Assembly (NCBI GenBank): GCA_031271805.1
Contig: JAISUX010000073.1
Span: 1-42,766 of the forward strand
Source of the DNA: Tannerella sp.
Lineage (GTDB): Bacteria > Bacteroidota > Bacteroidia > Bacteroidales > Tannerellaceae
Direction: 5' to 3'
Length of the DNA stretch: 42,766 nt
Shown here: piece by piece, positions 9,176-16,078 of the stretch
How the letters are laid out: every line of letters starts with the position of its first letter
How positions within the stretch are numbered: position 1 is the first letter of the stretch
Notes under the pieces: model-generated
Databases searched by the model: none
Seen by the model: the letters and a program-made list of their open reading frames with translations, nothing else
Told to the model about the DNA's origin: nothing
Translations under genes and position numbers: made by a program

Positions 9176-10366
9176 ATGAATAGATTGATATTTATAGGAT
9201 TGATATTGTCCTTTGACATCTTCGTGATGGCAGCTCAGGAAAACAGTGACGACAGTTATGTGTTTACTACGGTAAAGGAACTTAAGATTACGCCGGTAAA
9301 AAATCAGAGCCGGACAGGGACGTGCTGGTGCTTTTCGGGCGTCAGTTTCTTAGAGTCCGAACTCATCCGTCAGGGAAAAGAGGAGTGTGATTTGTCGGAG
9401 ATGTATGTCGTAAACAAATCGTATCTTGATAAGGCCGAGAAGTATGTACGTATGCACGGCAATACCAATTACGCTCAAGGCGGTTCGTTTGCCGATGTGC
9501 TGTATGTTTTCAAGCATTACGGCGCTATGCCCGAAGAACTGTATCAAGGTCTGAACTACGGCGATACGATACACATCCACGGCGAGATGGAGCAGATGAC
9601 CCAGGCCATGCTTAAGAGCATCATCGGGAACCCTAACGGCAAACTCTCGCCTGTCTGGCGAGATGCCCATAAAGCCGTTATTGAGGCTTATCTGGGCGTT
9701 ATTCCCGAAAAATTCACATACAAAGGCAAGGAATACACGCCGGAGAGTTATTGCCGGTCGCTGGGGTTGAATATCGACGATTATGTGTCGCTGACGTCAT
9801 ATACCAACGAGCCGTTTTATACGCAGTTCCCGTTGGCTATCCCCGATAACTGGCGCTGGGCGATGTCGTATAACATCCCTCTCGACGAGTTTATGCAGGT
9901 ATTCGACTACGCCATCAATAACGGCTACACTGTGGCATGGGGGTCGGATGTCAGCGAACAGGGCTTCACTCGTGACGGTATAGCCGTAATGCCTGATATT
10001 GAGTATATTGAGACTAAAGGCTCCGACCAGGAACGTTGGGTTGGCCTAAGTCGTTCGGAGAGGGAGGCGAAGATAAAGGCGCTTATAAATAAGCCTTGCA
10101 AAGAGATAGAAGTCACGCAGGAAATGCGTCAAAAGGCTTATGACAACTACGAATCGACCGATGATCACGGTATGCATATTTACGGCATCGCAAAAGACCA
10201 GACCGGCAAGAAGTTTTATATGGTTAAAAACTCATGGGGTACTAACAGCAAGTACAACGGTATATGGTATGCTTCGGAAGCGTTTGTGGCCTATAAAACC
10301 ATCAATATCGTCGTCCATAAAGACGCTATCCCGAAGATTATCAAGAGCAAATTAGGCCTCAAATAA
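9176..10366 (+). CDS. C1 family (bleomycin hydrolase/PepC-like) cysteine peptidase, exported
   Basis: This 396-residue papain-fold peptidase has a Sec-type signal (residues 1-20, cleavage near MAAQ). The catalytic residues are visible: the oxyanion Gln44 and nucleophile Cys50 in KNQSRTGTCW, His331 in DDHGM, and Asn352 in VKNSWG. The C-terminal tail is basic and lacks the self-processing arm of classic PepC. Family members are usually aminopeptidases; the signal peptide points to a periplasmic or outer-membrane-facing role, unlike cytoplasmic PepC. It is the first gene of a tightly packed operon: the next start is one base after its stop. No lipobox is seen. Confidence 0.93.
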   Translation: MNRLIFIGLILSFDIFVMAAQENSDDSYVFTTVKELKITPVKNQSRTGTCWCFSGVSFLESELIRQGKEECDLSEMYVVNKSYLDKAEKYVRMHGNTNYAQGGSFADVLYVFKHYGAMPEELYQGLNYGDTIHIHGEMEQMTQAMLKSIIGNPNGKLSPVWRDAHKAVIEAYLGVIPEKFTYKGKEYTPESYCRSLGLNIDDYVSLTSYTNEPFYTQFPLAIPDNWRWAMSYNIPLDEFMQVFDYAINNGYTVAWGSDVSEQGFTRDGIAVMPDIEYIETKGSDQERWVGLSRSEREAKIKALINKPCKEIEVTQEMRQKAYDNYESTDDHGMHIYGIAKDQTGKKFYMVKNSWGTNSKYNGIWYASEAFVAYKTINIVVHKDAIPKIIKSKLGLK

Positions 10367-10367
10367 T

Positions 10368-10826
10368 ATGGAGTCAGTAATAAATAAAACGGATGTCATC
10401 CGGAAAAGGGGGCACCTCTGGAGAAAAGTACGGAACGTGATGGTAATAGTCTTACTGTTAGGATTGATTGCGTACGGTTGGATTAGATACTATTATCCTT
10501 TTGCCGAAGGCGTCAAGTCCGGCAAATTGAATTATGTCGTTTACAAAGGTTTTGTGTTCAAGACCTACGAGGGAAAACTTATCCAGTCGGGTATCAAACC
10601 TTCGGCGACAGGCGGGTTCCAGTCGAACGAGTTTGAATTTTCCGTAGCGAAGAAGGCGCTCGCCGAGAGACTGATGCATGCAGGAGGTAAGACCGTCGAA
10701 CTGCATTACATAGAATATTTTAATGCAATCCCATGGCGCGGCTATTCGCGTTATGTGGTTGATGATATAGTGGACATTGCGGATGAAAAGGAGGATTCGG
10801 ATTCCGACAACTCTTTGGGTTTATGA
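10368..10826 (+). CDS. Conserved-looking single-pass membrane protein, function unknown
   Basis: I do not recognise a function for this 152-residue protein. A basic N-terminus (residues 1-22) is followed by one membrane segment (about 23-44, VMVIVLLLGLIAYGWI), then an extracytoplasmic domain of about 90 residues with strand-like stretches (LNYVVYKGFVFKTYEGKLIQ, SNEFEFSVAKK, VELHYIEYFNAIPWRG), and an acidic tail. The orientation is likely N-in. It starts one base after the C1 peptidase stop, and its stop overlaps the next start (ATGA), so translational coupling is likely. Similar short proteins in Bacteroidales genomes are, as I recall, sometimes mislabelled as 6-phosphogluconate dehydrogenase; nothing here supports such an enzyme. 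Confidence 0.85.
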   Translation: MESVINKTDVIRKRGHLWRKVRNVMVIVLLLGLIAYGWIRYYYPFAEGVKSGKLNYVVYKGFVFKTYEGKLIQSGIKPSATGGFQSNEFEFSVAKKALAERLMHAGGKTVELHYIEYFNAIPWRGYSRYVVDDIVDIADEKEDSDSDNSLGL

Positions 10827-11032
10827 AGAAGCATGATATTCTCACAATAGCTTTGCTCGTATATCTGCTCGTAATGAGCTATATAGGTTGGCCGGGGCGG
10901 AACAATTCGATGAACTATACGGAATATTTCATCGTTATAGCAATCTCAATAGTGATGATTTTCCTGTTGCGCTATCTTCGCCTGAAAGTTGACCGGATGC
11001 GGAAAAAGAAGGAGAAAGATGAAATACAGTAA
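10823..11032 (+). CDS. Small two-segment membrane protein, unknown function
   Basis: The product is 69 residues with two hydrophobic segments (about 6-22 and 33-50) and a strongly basic C-terminal tail (LRLKVDRMRKKKEKDE). Its ATG overlaps the preceding stop as ATGA, and its own end overlaps the ApbE gene start by 14 bases. This nested packing between two real genes argues that it is translated. No family is recognised. The position suggests a membrane accessory to the neighbouring peptidase/ApbE functions, but that is inference only. Confidence 0.75.
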   Translation: MKKHDILTIALLVYLLVMSYIGWPGRNNSMNYTEYFIVIAISIVMIFLLRYLRLKVDRMRKKKEKDEIQ

Positions 11033-11822
11033 TTATTATCCTTCATCGGGACTACTCCATGTTTCTGTGCCGCTGTTGATGGGAACTCGGCTTGACGCTC
11101 TGCTTTTCGGCTCCGACGAACAGTCGCTCGAAAGGGTGTGGAATGATGTCGAGCGTGAATTGGGGCGAATCGAGAAGATGCTGAACCGCTTCGACAAGGA
11201 AAGCGAGGTGGCTAAGGTCAACGACGATGCGCAGTTTTCGTCGGTTCGGTTGTCCGATGAATTGTGGGATATTATGCTTGATTGCCGTCGTTATTTCGAG
11301 CTTACCGAGGGTTGTTTCGATATAACTCTGAATGATTTCGGCAAGGTTGTATTTATAGAGGAATCGAAGAGCGTACGGTTTGACAAATACGGATTGTCGC
11401 TTGATTTCGGGGGATATGCCAAAGGCTACGCTTTGAGGGTGGCCGGCAAGGCTGTTAAGGAAGCCGGTATATCCCGCGCATTGGTAAACTTCGGGAACAG
11501 TTCGGTGCTTGCACTTGGCTCACACCCGTATGGCGATAGTTGGTCGGTAAGTATTGAGGATCCTTACCGTCAAACGGCGGTGGCGACGCTAAAACTCTGT
11601 GACACAGCGATGTCGGTATCAGGTAATACGCCGTCGAATCCGCAACATATAGTCAATCCGGCGACGTCGGAACTTGTTGGCGGGTATGTGATGGTAGCGG
11701 TGGAATCCGAAGACCCCGTCGATGCCGAAGTGCTGACAACAGCCTGGATAGCGTCGGGCGAAAGCGGGAAACCGCAGTGGATAGATAAATTTCATTTGAA
11801 GAACGCTTATAAATTGTTATGA
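11019..11822 (+). CDS. apbE: ApbE-like FAD:protein FMN transferase
   Basis: This 267-residue protein attaches FMN from FAD covalently to threonine in target flavoproteins. I chose ATG at 11019, preceded by AAGGAGAAAG, over an in-frame TTG 30 bases upstream. Family landmarks are an N-terminal LLMGTRLDALLFG strand, the nucleotide-binding LDFGGYAKGYAL, SVSGNTPSNPQHIVNPAT, and the C-terminal metal-site region DAEVLTTAWIASG. Most periplasmic ApbE proteins have a signal peptide; none is visible here, so either it works in the cytoplasm or the start is misjudged. Its substrates (for example Rnf/Nqr subunits) are not in this window. It overlaps both neighbours and so belongs to the operon. Confidence 0.88.
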   Translation: MKYSNYYPSSGLLHVSVPLLMGTRLDALLFGSDEQSLERVWNDVERELGRIEKMLNRFDKESEVAKVNDDAQFSSVRLSDELWDIMLDCRRYFELTEGCFDITLNDFGKVVFIEESKSVRFDKYGLSLDFGGYAKGYALRVAGKAVKEAGISRALVNFGNSSVLALGSHPYGDSWSVSIEDPYRQTAVATLKLCDTAMSVSGNTPSNPQHIVNPATSELVGGYVMVAVESEDPVDAEVLTTAWIASGESGKPQWIDKFHLKNAYKLL

Positions 11823-13105
11823 TAAGAGAAGTAGATTTTTTTAATCGTCGTGATTTTTTAAAGACCGTGGGCGTCGGTGGCTTAGCTACTATGTTCCCAT
11901 GGCTTCAGTCGTGTACTAAAGAGGTCGTTGCGTCGGTGTCGGGCGAGAAAGTGAGTATCGGCATCATAGGAACAGGTTCGCGCGGGATGTACCATTTGGA
12001 TAACCTGTTGAACATCCCGCAAGGCGAGGTTGTGGCTCTGTGTGACAACTACGATCCGCACCTGCAACAAGCCATCGCCCTTTATCCCAAGGCCAAGGCA
12101 TATACGGACTATAGGGAAATGCTTGATAATAAGGACGTACAGGCCGTTTTGATCGCTACTCCACTGAACGAGCACGAACAGATGGCGGTTGACGCATTGT
12201 CGGCGGGCAAACATGTTTTTTGCGAAAAGGCCATTGCCCTGACCTTACAGGGTTGTCGCAACGTTTATGACACATATAAACAGTCCGACCGCGTGCTCTA
12301 CATCGGCCAGCAGCGTCTGTTTGACCCGAAGTACATCCGTGCGATGGAAATGATTCACAACGGCCTGATAGGTACGATAACCAACATGCGGGCGTATTGG
12401 TATCGCAATAACGATTGGCGTCGTCCGGTGCCGTCGCCCGAACTTGAGCGTAAAATCAACTGGCGACTTTATCGCGCGTCGTCTGCCGGTTTATGCACCG
12501 AACTTGCTGCGCATCAGTTGCAGGTAGGCGACTGGGCGCTCGGTATGCACCCCGAAAGCGTTTCGGGCTTCGGCGACCTGATTTACTGGAAGGACGGACG
12601 CGAAGTCTATGACAGCATCAGCCTCGTCTATCACTATCCTAACGGTGTCAAGATGTCGTACGAATCGGTGATTTCGAACAAATTCCTTGGCCTCGAAGAG
12701 ATGATAATGGGCGACAAAGGCACTATGGAGCTTGAGAAGGGCAAGTACTATTTCGAAGAGGCTACTCCGGCGCCGGGAATCCTGCAGCTCATCAACCAAA
12801 TTGAGCACAAGGTGTTCGACAACGCCTCTTTCGCCGGCCCAAGCTGGGTACCCGAAACGGCTTCCATCAACAAAGGTTACTACGTGGTCGATAATGCAAC
12901 ATCTATCAGCGGCGCATCGTCGGTAGGGGCTGTAGGCGACGGCTCTATCGAACTGCTCACCGGCTTCTGCAACTCTGCCATCACCGGCGTGAAGAACGAG
13001 CACTTGGTCAATGAGGCTTATTATTCCTCGATTCTGGCGCTGCTCGGCCTGCAGGCTATGGAAGAACAGCGTATAATACAATTCCCTAAAGAGTTTGATA
13101 TTTAA
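11819..13105 (+). CDS. Tat-lipoprotein Gfo/Idh/MocA oxidoreductase
   Basis: The N-terminus of this 428-residue protein combines a twin-arginine motif (NRRDFLKTVG, Arg10-Arg11) with a lipobox LQSC (Cys32), so the folded enzyme is probably exported and lipid-anchored. The Rossmann motif IGIIGTGSRGMYHL starts near residue 47, and a canonical EKA/EKP-position motif appears as FCEKAIALT. The C-terminal domain is intact. Its ATG overlaps the ApbE stop (ATGA). It is the second of three Gfo/Idh/MocA genes in the window and, unlike the one at 3631-5106, has no DUF1080 partner. Substrate unknown. Confidence 0.92.
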   Translation: MIREVDFFNRRDFLKTVGVGGLATMFPWLQSCTKEVVASVSGEKVSIGIIGTGSRGMYHLDNLLNIPQGEVVALCDNYDPHLQQAIALYPKAKAYTDYREMLDNKDVQAVLIATPLNEHEQMAVDALSAGKHVFCEKAIALTLQGCRNVYDTYKQSDRVLYIGQQRLFDPKYIRAMEMIHNGLIGTITNMRAYWYRNNDWRRPVPSPELERKINWRLYRASSAGLCTELAAHQLQVGDWALGMHPESVSGFGDLIYWKDGREVYDSISLVYHYPNGVKMSYESVISNKFLGLEEMIMGDKGTMELEKGKYYFEEATPAPGILQLINQIEHKVFDNASFAGPSWVPETASINKGYYVVDNATSISGASSVGAVGDGSIELLTGFCNSAITGVKNEHLVNEAYYSSILALLGLQAMEEQRIIQFPKEFDI

Positions 13106-13115
13106 TAAAGTGATT

Positions 13116-13343
13116 ATGAAGGATATAATTATTTCAGTAAAACGTCAAAAGACAGAGATAATATGGATGGCAGTGTGTTTTTTAGCGGCCATTTTGGTAA
13201 ATGTGATTGCCATAATCGCTTATAAGACTGCATGGTCGGAGATTTACAGCCAATTCCTGTGGATATTAATTATAGCAGCCGTTTTATACGCCGTTTCCAT
13301 TGCCGTGAGGGTGTTGATTTACTTGTTAAAGCGCATTTTCTAA
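13116..13343 (+). CDS. Small two-helix membrane protein, unknown function
   Basis: The product is 75 residues from the ATG at 13116; an in-frame TTG 21 bases upstream would overlap the previous gene. Two hydrophobic helices (about 15-37 and 46-68) are joined by a short polar loop, and the protein ends LLKRIF. It sits between the Gfo/Idh gene and hemW, 4 bases before the hemW start. No family recognised. Confidence 0.7.
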   Translation: MKDIIISVKRQKTEIIWMAVCFLAAILVNVIAIIAYKTAWSEIYSQFLWILIIAAVLYAVSIAVRVLIYLLKRIF

Positions 13344-13347
13344 AGTC

Positions 13348-14493
13348 GTGGCCGGGCTATACCTTCATATCCCGTTTTGTGCGAAGCGTTGCATCTATTG
13401 CGATTTCTATTCGAATACGGAAATGGGATACAAGGCTGATTATGTGGCGGCTTTGATAAAGGAAATGTCGTTGAGGCGCGATTATTTCCATGGTCAAACA
13501 GTTGAGACGATATATTTTGGCGGCGGGACGCCGTCATTGCTTCAATCTCCTGATTTTGAGGCGATTTTTGATGCGATATATCGTTATTTTCCGCTTTCCG
13601 CTACCCCCGAAATAACCCTCGAAGCCAATCCCAATGATTTGTCGCCCGAATATATTGCGTCATTGCGCAACCTTCCCTTTAATCGCATCAGTATCGGCGT
13701 CCAGAGCTTTGATGACGCCGATTTGAGGTTTATGAACCGCCGTCATGATGCCAAGGAAGCCGTCTTTGCCGTCAATCGCTGCAAGGATGCGGGTTTGACG
13801 AATATCAGCATCGACTTGATTTACGGCATTCCGGAGCAAACGGCTACCGCATGGTCGCGCAATTTGGTAAAGGCAATAGAACTTGATGTGCCCCATATTT
13901 CGGCTTACAATCTTACTTTTGAGGAAGGAACGCCTCTTTATAAAATGAAAGAGCGGGGAGAAGCGGCCATGCCAAGTGATGACGACTGCGAGCGTTTCTA
14001 TAAAATGCTGACGGACACGCTGACGGATGCCGGATACGTTCATTATGAGATATCTAACTTCGCGAAGCCGGATCCTTTACATCCCGAAGGCGTAATATCC
14101 CTCCATAATTCGTCTTATTGGAATGGGACGCATTACCTCGGTCTGGGCGCGTCCGCACATTCTTTCGACGGGCTGAGCCGTTCCTGGAATGTCGCTTCGG
14201 TGTCGGATTATATTGAAGCGCTTAAAAAAGATGAACTTCCGCATGAAATAGAATTGCTCGACGAACGAAAACGATACAATGATTTTATCATAACCCGACT
14301 GCGAACAGCCCGTGGTATTCCGCTCGATACGCTCATGAACGAGTTCGGCGAAACCCTAAATCTTCGTTTTTTTGAAAAAATACGTCATTTTGAAGATATA
14401 AATTTTCTAAAACGAGAGGCCGGATATGTTAAATTATCCAAAGAAAAATATTTTGTTTCGGACGCTATTATGCTGAATTTGATGGAATTATAG
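13348..14493 (+). CDS. hemW: HemW-like radical SAM protein
   Basis: This 381-residue protein starts with GTG at 13348, since the conserved LYLHIPFCAKRCIYCDFYS begins four codons later. Cys11, Cys15 and Cys18 form the CxxxCxxC radical-SAM cluster; the following residue is Asp rather than the extra Cys of HemN, which favours HemW (a haem chaperone/insertion protein) over a coproporphyrinogen dehydrogenase. YFGGGTPSLL and ISIGVQSFDDADLRFMNR are typical SAM-binding segments. The C-terminal HemW domain (SRSWNVASVSDYIEAL) is complete. The gene follows a small membrane protein by 4 bases and ends the operon that begins with the C1 peptidase. Confidence 0.95.
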   Translation: MAGLYLHIPFCAKRCIYCDFYSNTEMGYKADYVAALIKEMSLRRDYFHGQTVETIYFGGGTPSLLQSPDFEAIFDAIYRYFPLSATPEITLEANPNDLSPEYIASLRNLPFNRISIGVQSFDDADLRFMNRRHDAKEAVFAVNRCKDAGLTNISIDLIYGIPEQTATAWSRNLVKAIELDVPHISAYNLTFEEGTPLYKMKERGEAAMPSDDDCERFYKMLTDTLTDAGYVHYEISNFAKPDPLHPEGVISLHNSSYWNGTHYLGLGASAHSFDGLSRSWNVASVSDYIEALKKDELPHEIELLDERKRYNDFIITRLRTARGIPLDTLMNEFGETLNLRFFEKIRHFEDINFLKREAGYVKLSKEKYFVSDAIMLNLMEL

Positions 14494-14501
14494 CGGACTT
14501 T

Positions 14502-14540
14502 AGTACGAAAGGCGGTGTTTTGAGTACGAAACATACGAAG
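14502..14540 (+). promoter_or_regulatory. Direct-repeat operator candidate upstream of the zeta-ATPase promoter
   Basis: The 9-mer AGTACGAAA occurs at 14502-14510 and 14523-14531, separated by 12 bases. A third, imperfect copy (ATACGAAG) lies at 14533-14540. Two 9-bp direct repeats with a 12-bp spacer is the geometry known for LytTR-domain regulators such as AgrA. It lies roughly 50-90 bases upstream of the expected transcription start. Confidence 0.5.
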
Positions 14541-14557
14541 TCATGGACGAAAAAATA

Positions 14558-14589
14558 TTTTGCCGGAAATTAAAAAACATCTATCTTTG
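14558..14589 (+). promoter_or_regulatory. Promoter of the zeta-like ATPase gene pair
   Basis: TTTG at 14558-14561 and TATCTTTG at 14582-14589, separated by 20 bases, make a near-ideal Bacteroidetes promoter. The GTG start follows 21 bases after the -7 element, so the leader is short. Confidence 0.75.
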
Positions 14590-14610
14590 CCCCGCTAAAA
14601 AGTTAGAAAC

Positions 14611-15186
14611 GTGCCGAACTTATATATAATATCCGGATGCAACGGAGCAGGAAAGACAACGGCTTCCTACACGATATTGCCGGAAATGTTAGAGTGCAAG
14701 GAGTTTGTGAACTCCGATGAAATAGCGAAAGGGATATCTCCTTTCAATGCGAGCACAACAGCGGTTGCGGTAGAAGCGAGCCGGATTATGTATAAGCGTA
14801 TCAGAGAGCTGATTGAAGAGGACGAAACTTTTGCGTTGGAGACCACGTTGGCAAGTCGTTCGATAGCCAACCTGATCAAAGATGCGCAGGCCAAAGGATA
14901 TTATGTTACTTTGCTCTATTTCTGGCTTAATACGCCCGATTTGGCGGTCGAAAGAGTGAGGAACAGGGTCTCCGAAGGCGGACATGATGTCAGTGAACCT
15001 ACGATACGTCGCAGGTATCGCGCGGGAATAATGAATCTTTTCAATTTGTATATTCCTATTTGCGATTACTGGATGGTCACCGACAACTCCTTGTCGCCGA
15101 TGGAAATTATCGCTAAGGGCTTCAAGGATAAAAGAATTGAGATCAACAATGCATTTATATTCAATAAATTGAAAAATTATGAATGA
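14611..15186 (+). CDS. Zeta-toxin-like P-loop ATPase/kinase
   Basis: The product is 191 residues with a GTG start. The Walker A motif is GCNGAGKTT (about residues 9-17). ALETTLASRS, the GYYVTLLYFWL strand and VRNRVSEGGHDVSEPTIRRRYRAGIMNLFNLY match the zeta-toxin / 'predicted ABC-type ATPase' (COG4185) family. Established zeta toxins phosphorylate UDP-GlcNAc and poison wall synthesis; many chromosomal COG4185 proteins have not been shown to be toxic. The gene overlaps by 8 bases a 52-residue ORF that looks like its dedicated partner, giving a toxin-antitoxin-like layout. The order here (ATPase first) is the reverse of epsilon-zeta. It has its own promoter and terminator. Confidence 0.88.
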   Translation: MPNLYIISGCNGAGKTTASYTILPEMLECKEFVNSDEIAKGISPFNASTTAVAVEASRIMYKRIRELIEEDETFALETTLASRSIANLIKDAQAKGYYVTLLYFWLNTPDLAVERVRNRVSEGGHDVSEPTIRRRYRAGIMNLFNLYIPICDYWMVTDNSLSPMEIIAKGFKDKRIEINNAFIFNKLKNYE

Positions 15187-15337
15187 GCGTGAACTTAGGA
15201 AGTTTGAAGAAATTGTCATAAAAGGGGCGCATTTAGCGTTTCAGCGTTTGGTTAGAGATCGCAAGAAATCGGACGGCGAGCTTGTGTTTTCGCGTAACGG
15301 ACGTGTATTCAAAGTTAAAGCGTCCGAATTGGATTAA
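15179..15337 (+). CDS. Small partner protein of the zeta-like ATPase (putative antitoxin)
   Basis: The product is 52 residues, starting with ATG at 15179, 8 bases inside the end of the ATPase gene in another frame, and ending with TAA at 15335-15337. The sequence begins MNERELRKFEEIVIKGAHL, continues AFQRLVRDRKKSDGELVF and ends SRNGRVFKVKASELD. I recognise this helix-turn-strand pattern (...GAHLAFQRL...ELV-S-NG-V--VKASEL) as the short protein that commonly accompanies COG4185 ATPases. The translational overlap implies stoichiometric coupling. No DNA-binding motif is obvious. An antitoxin role is inference from context. Confidence 0.8.
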   Translation: MNERELRKFEEIVIKGAHLAFQRLVRDRKKSDGELVFSRNGRVFKVKASELD

Positions 15338-15359
15338 TTTCTTACCGTATCATATATTT

Positions 15360-15397
15360 AAAGAGGCATCTTATTTTTTTAAGATTCCTCTTTTCTT
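15360..15397 (+). terminator. Rho-independent terminator after the zeta-ATPase pair
   Basis: Arms AAAGAGGCATCTTA and TAAGATTCCTCTTT form a 14-bp stem with one mismatch and a six-T loop, followed by a T-rich tail. It isolates the two-gene module from the DUF5606 gene. Confidence 0.85.
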
Positions 15398-15418
15398 GTA
15401 TATTTACCTCAAATGTAT

Positions 15419-15426
15419 TATCTTTG
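15419..15426 (+). promoter_or_regulatory. -7 element of the DUF5606 gene promoter
   Basis: TATCTTTG at this position has a TTG about 19 bases upstream (near 15397). The ATG follows 29 bases later. Confidence 0.65.
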
Positions 15427-15455
15427 CACCTGAATTAAACTAAAACTTTTGTGTT

Positions 15456-16070
15456 ATGTTGAAAGAAATATTGGCTGTATCGGGAAGGCCCGGTCTATAC
15501 AAATTGGTGTCGAGAGGCAAGAATCTGTTGGTCATGGAATCATTGATTGACAAGAAGCGCGTACCGGCTTATCCTCGCGACAAAGTTATATCGTTGGGCG
15601 ACATATCCATCTATACCAGCGAAGGCGAAGTGTCTATCCGCAAAATATTCGACGCTATTAAGGAAAAAGAAAACGGCGGCCGCATATCTGTTGATATACC
15701 CAAGGCCGAACCGGCCGAATTGAGCGCTTATTTCGCCGAAATAGTGCCTGATTACGACCGCGACAAAGTCTATCCTAACGATATAAAAAAGGCCTTGAAA
15801 TGGTATGATTTGCTGATTGCAAGCGGCATTACCGACTTCTCGGAGAAAGAAGACGCCGAAGAAACGGCGGATGCCGGGGTAGGGGAGGAGAAGTCCGAAA
15901 CCGAAGGCGAAAATGAGGCGAAAGCTAAAGCGGCGCCGAAAAAAACGGCTCCGAAACGTAAGGAAACATCATTGACTGCCGCACAATCGGCTAAGGCGTC
16001 AAAAGTTAAATCAACACCCAAGGCAACCACCGTGAAGAAAAGCGTTGTAGGCGCTAAACGCGGTAGTTAA
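15456..16070 (+). CDS. DUF5606 family protein with a lysine/alanine-rich tail
   Basis: The first half of this 204-residue protein (about 1-130: LKEILAVSGRPGLYKLVSR, YPRDKVISLGDISIYT, KVYPNDIKKALKWYDLLIASG) is the DUF5606 domain, widespread in Bacteroidetes and without an assigned function. From about residue 130 to the end it becomes low-complexity: first Glu/Ala-rich (EDAEETADAGVGEEKSETEG), then Lys/Ala/Thr-rich. Such a basic tail could bind nucleic acid, but that is inference. It has its own promoter and a strong terminator upstream, and it converges on the polyferredoxin gene with 8 bases between them. No membrane segment or signal peptide is seen. Confidence 0.88.
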   Translation: MLKEILAVSGRPGLYKLVSRGKNLLVMESLIDKKRVPAYPRDKVISLGDISIYTSEGEVSIRKIFDAIKEKENGGRISVDIPKAEPAELSAYFAEIVPDYDRDKVYPNDIKKALKWYDLLIASGITDFSEKEDAEETADAGVGEEKSETEGENEAKAKAAPKKTAPKRKETSLTAAQSAKASKVKSTPKATTVKKSVVGAKRGS

Positions 16071-16078
16071 ACGACGTC

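Noticed and set aside
14502-14540. Plasmid-type iterons / replication origin
   Set aside because: There is no Rep gene, and the repeats sit just upstream of an ordinary promoter; a regulator-binding site is simpler.
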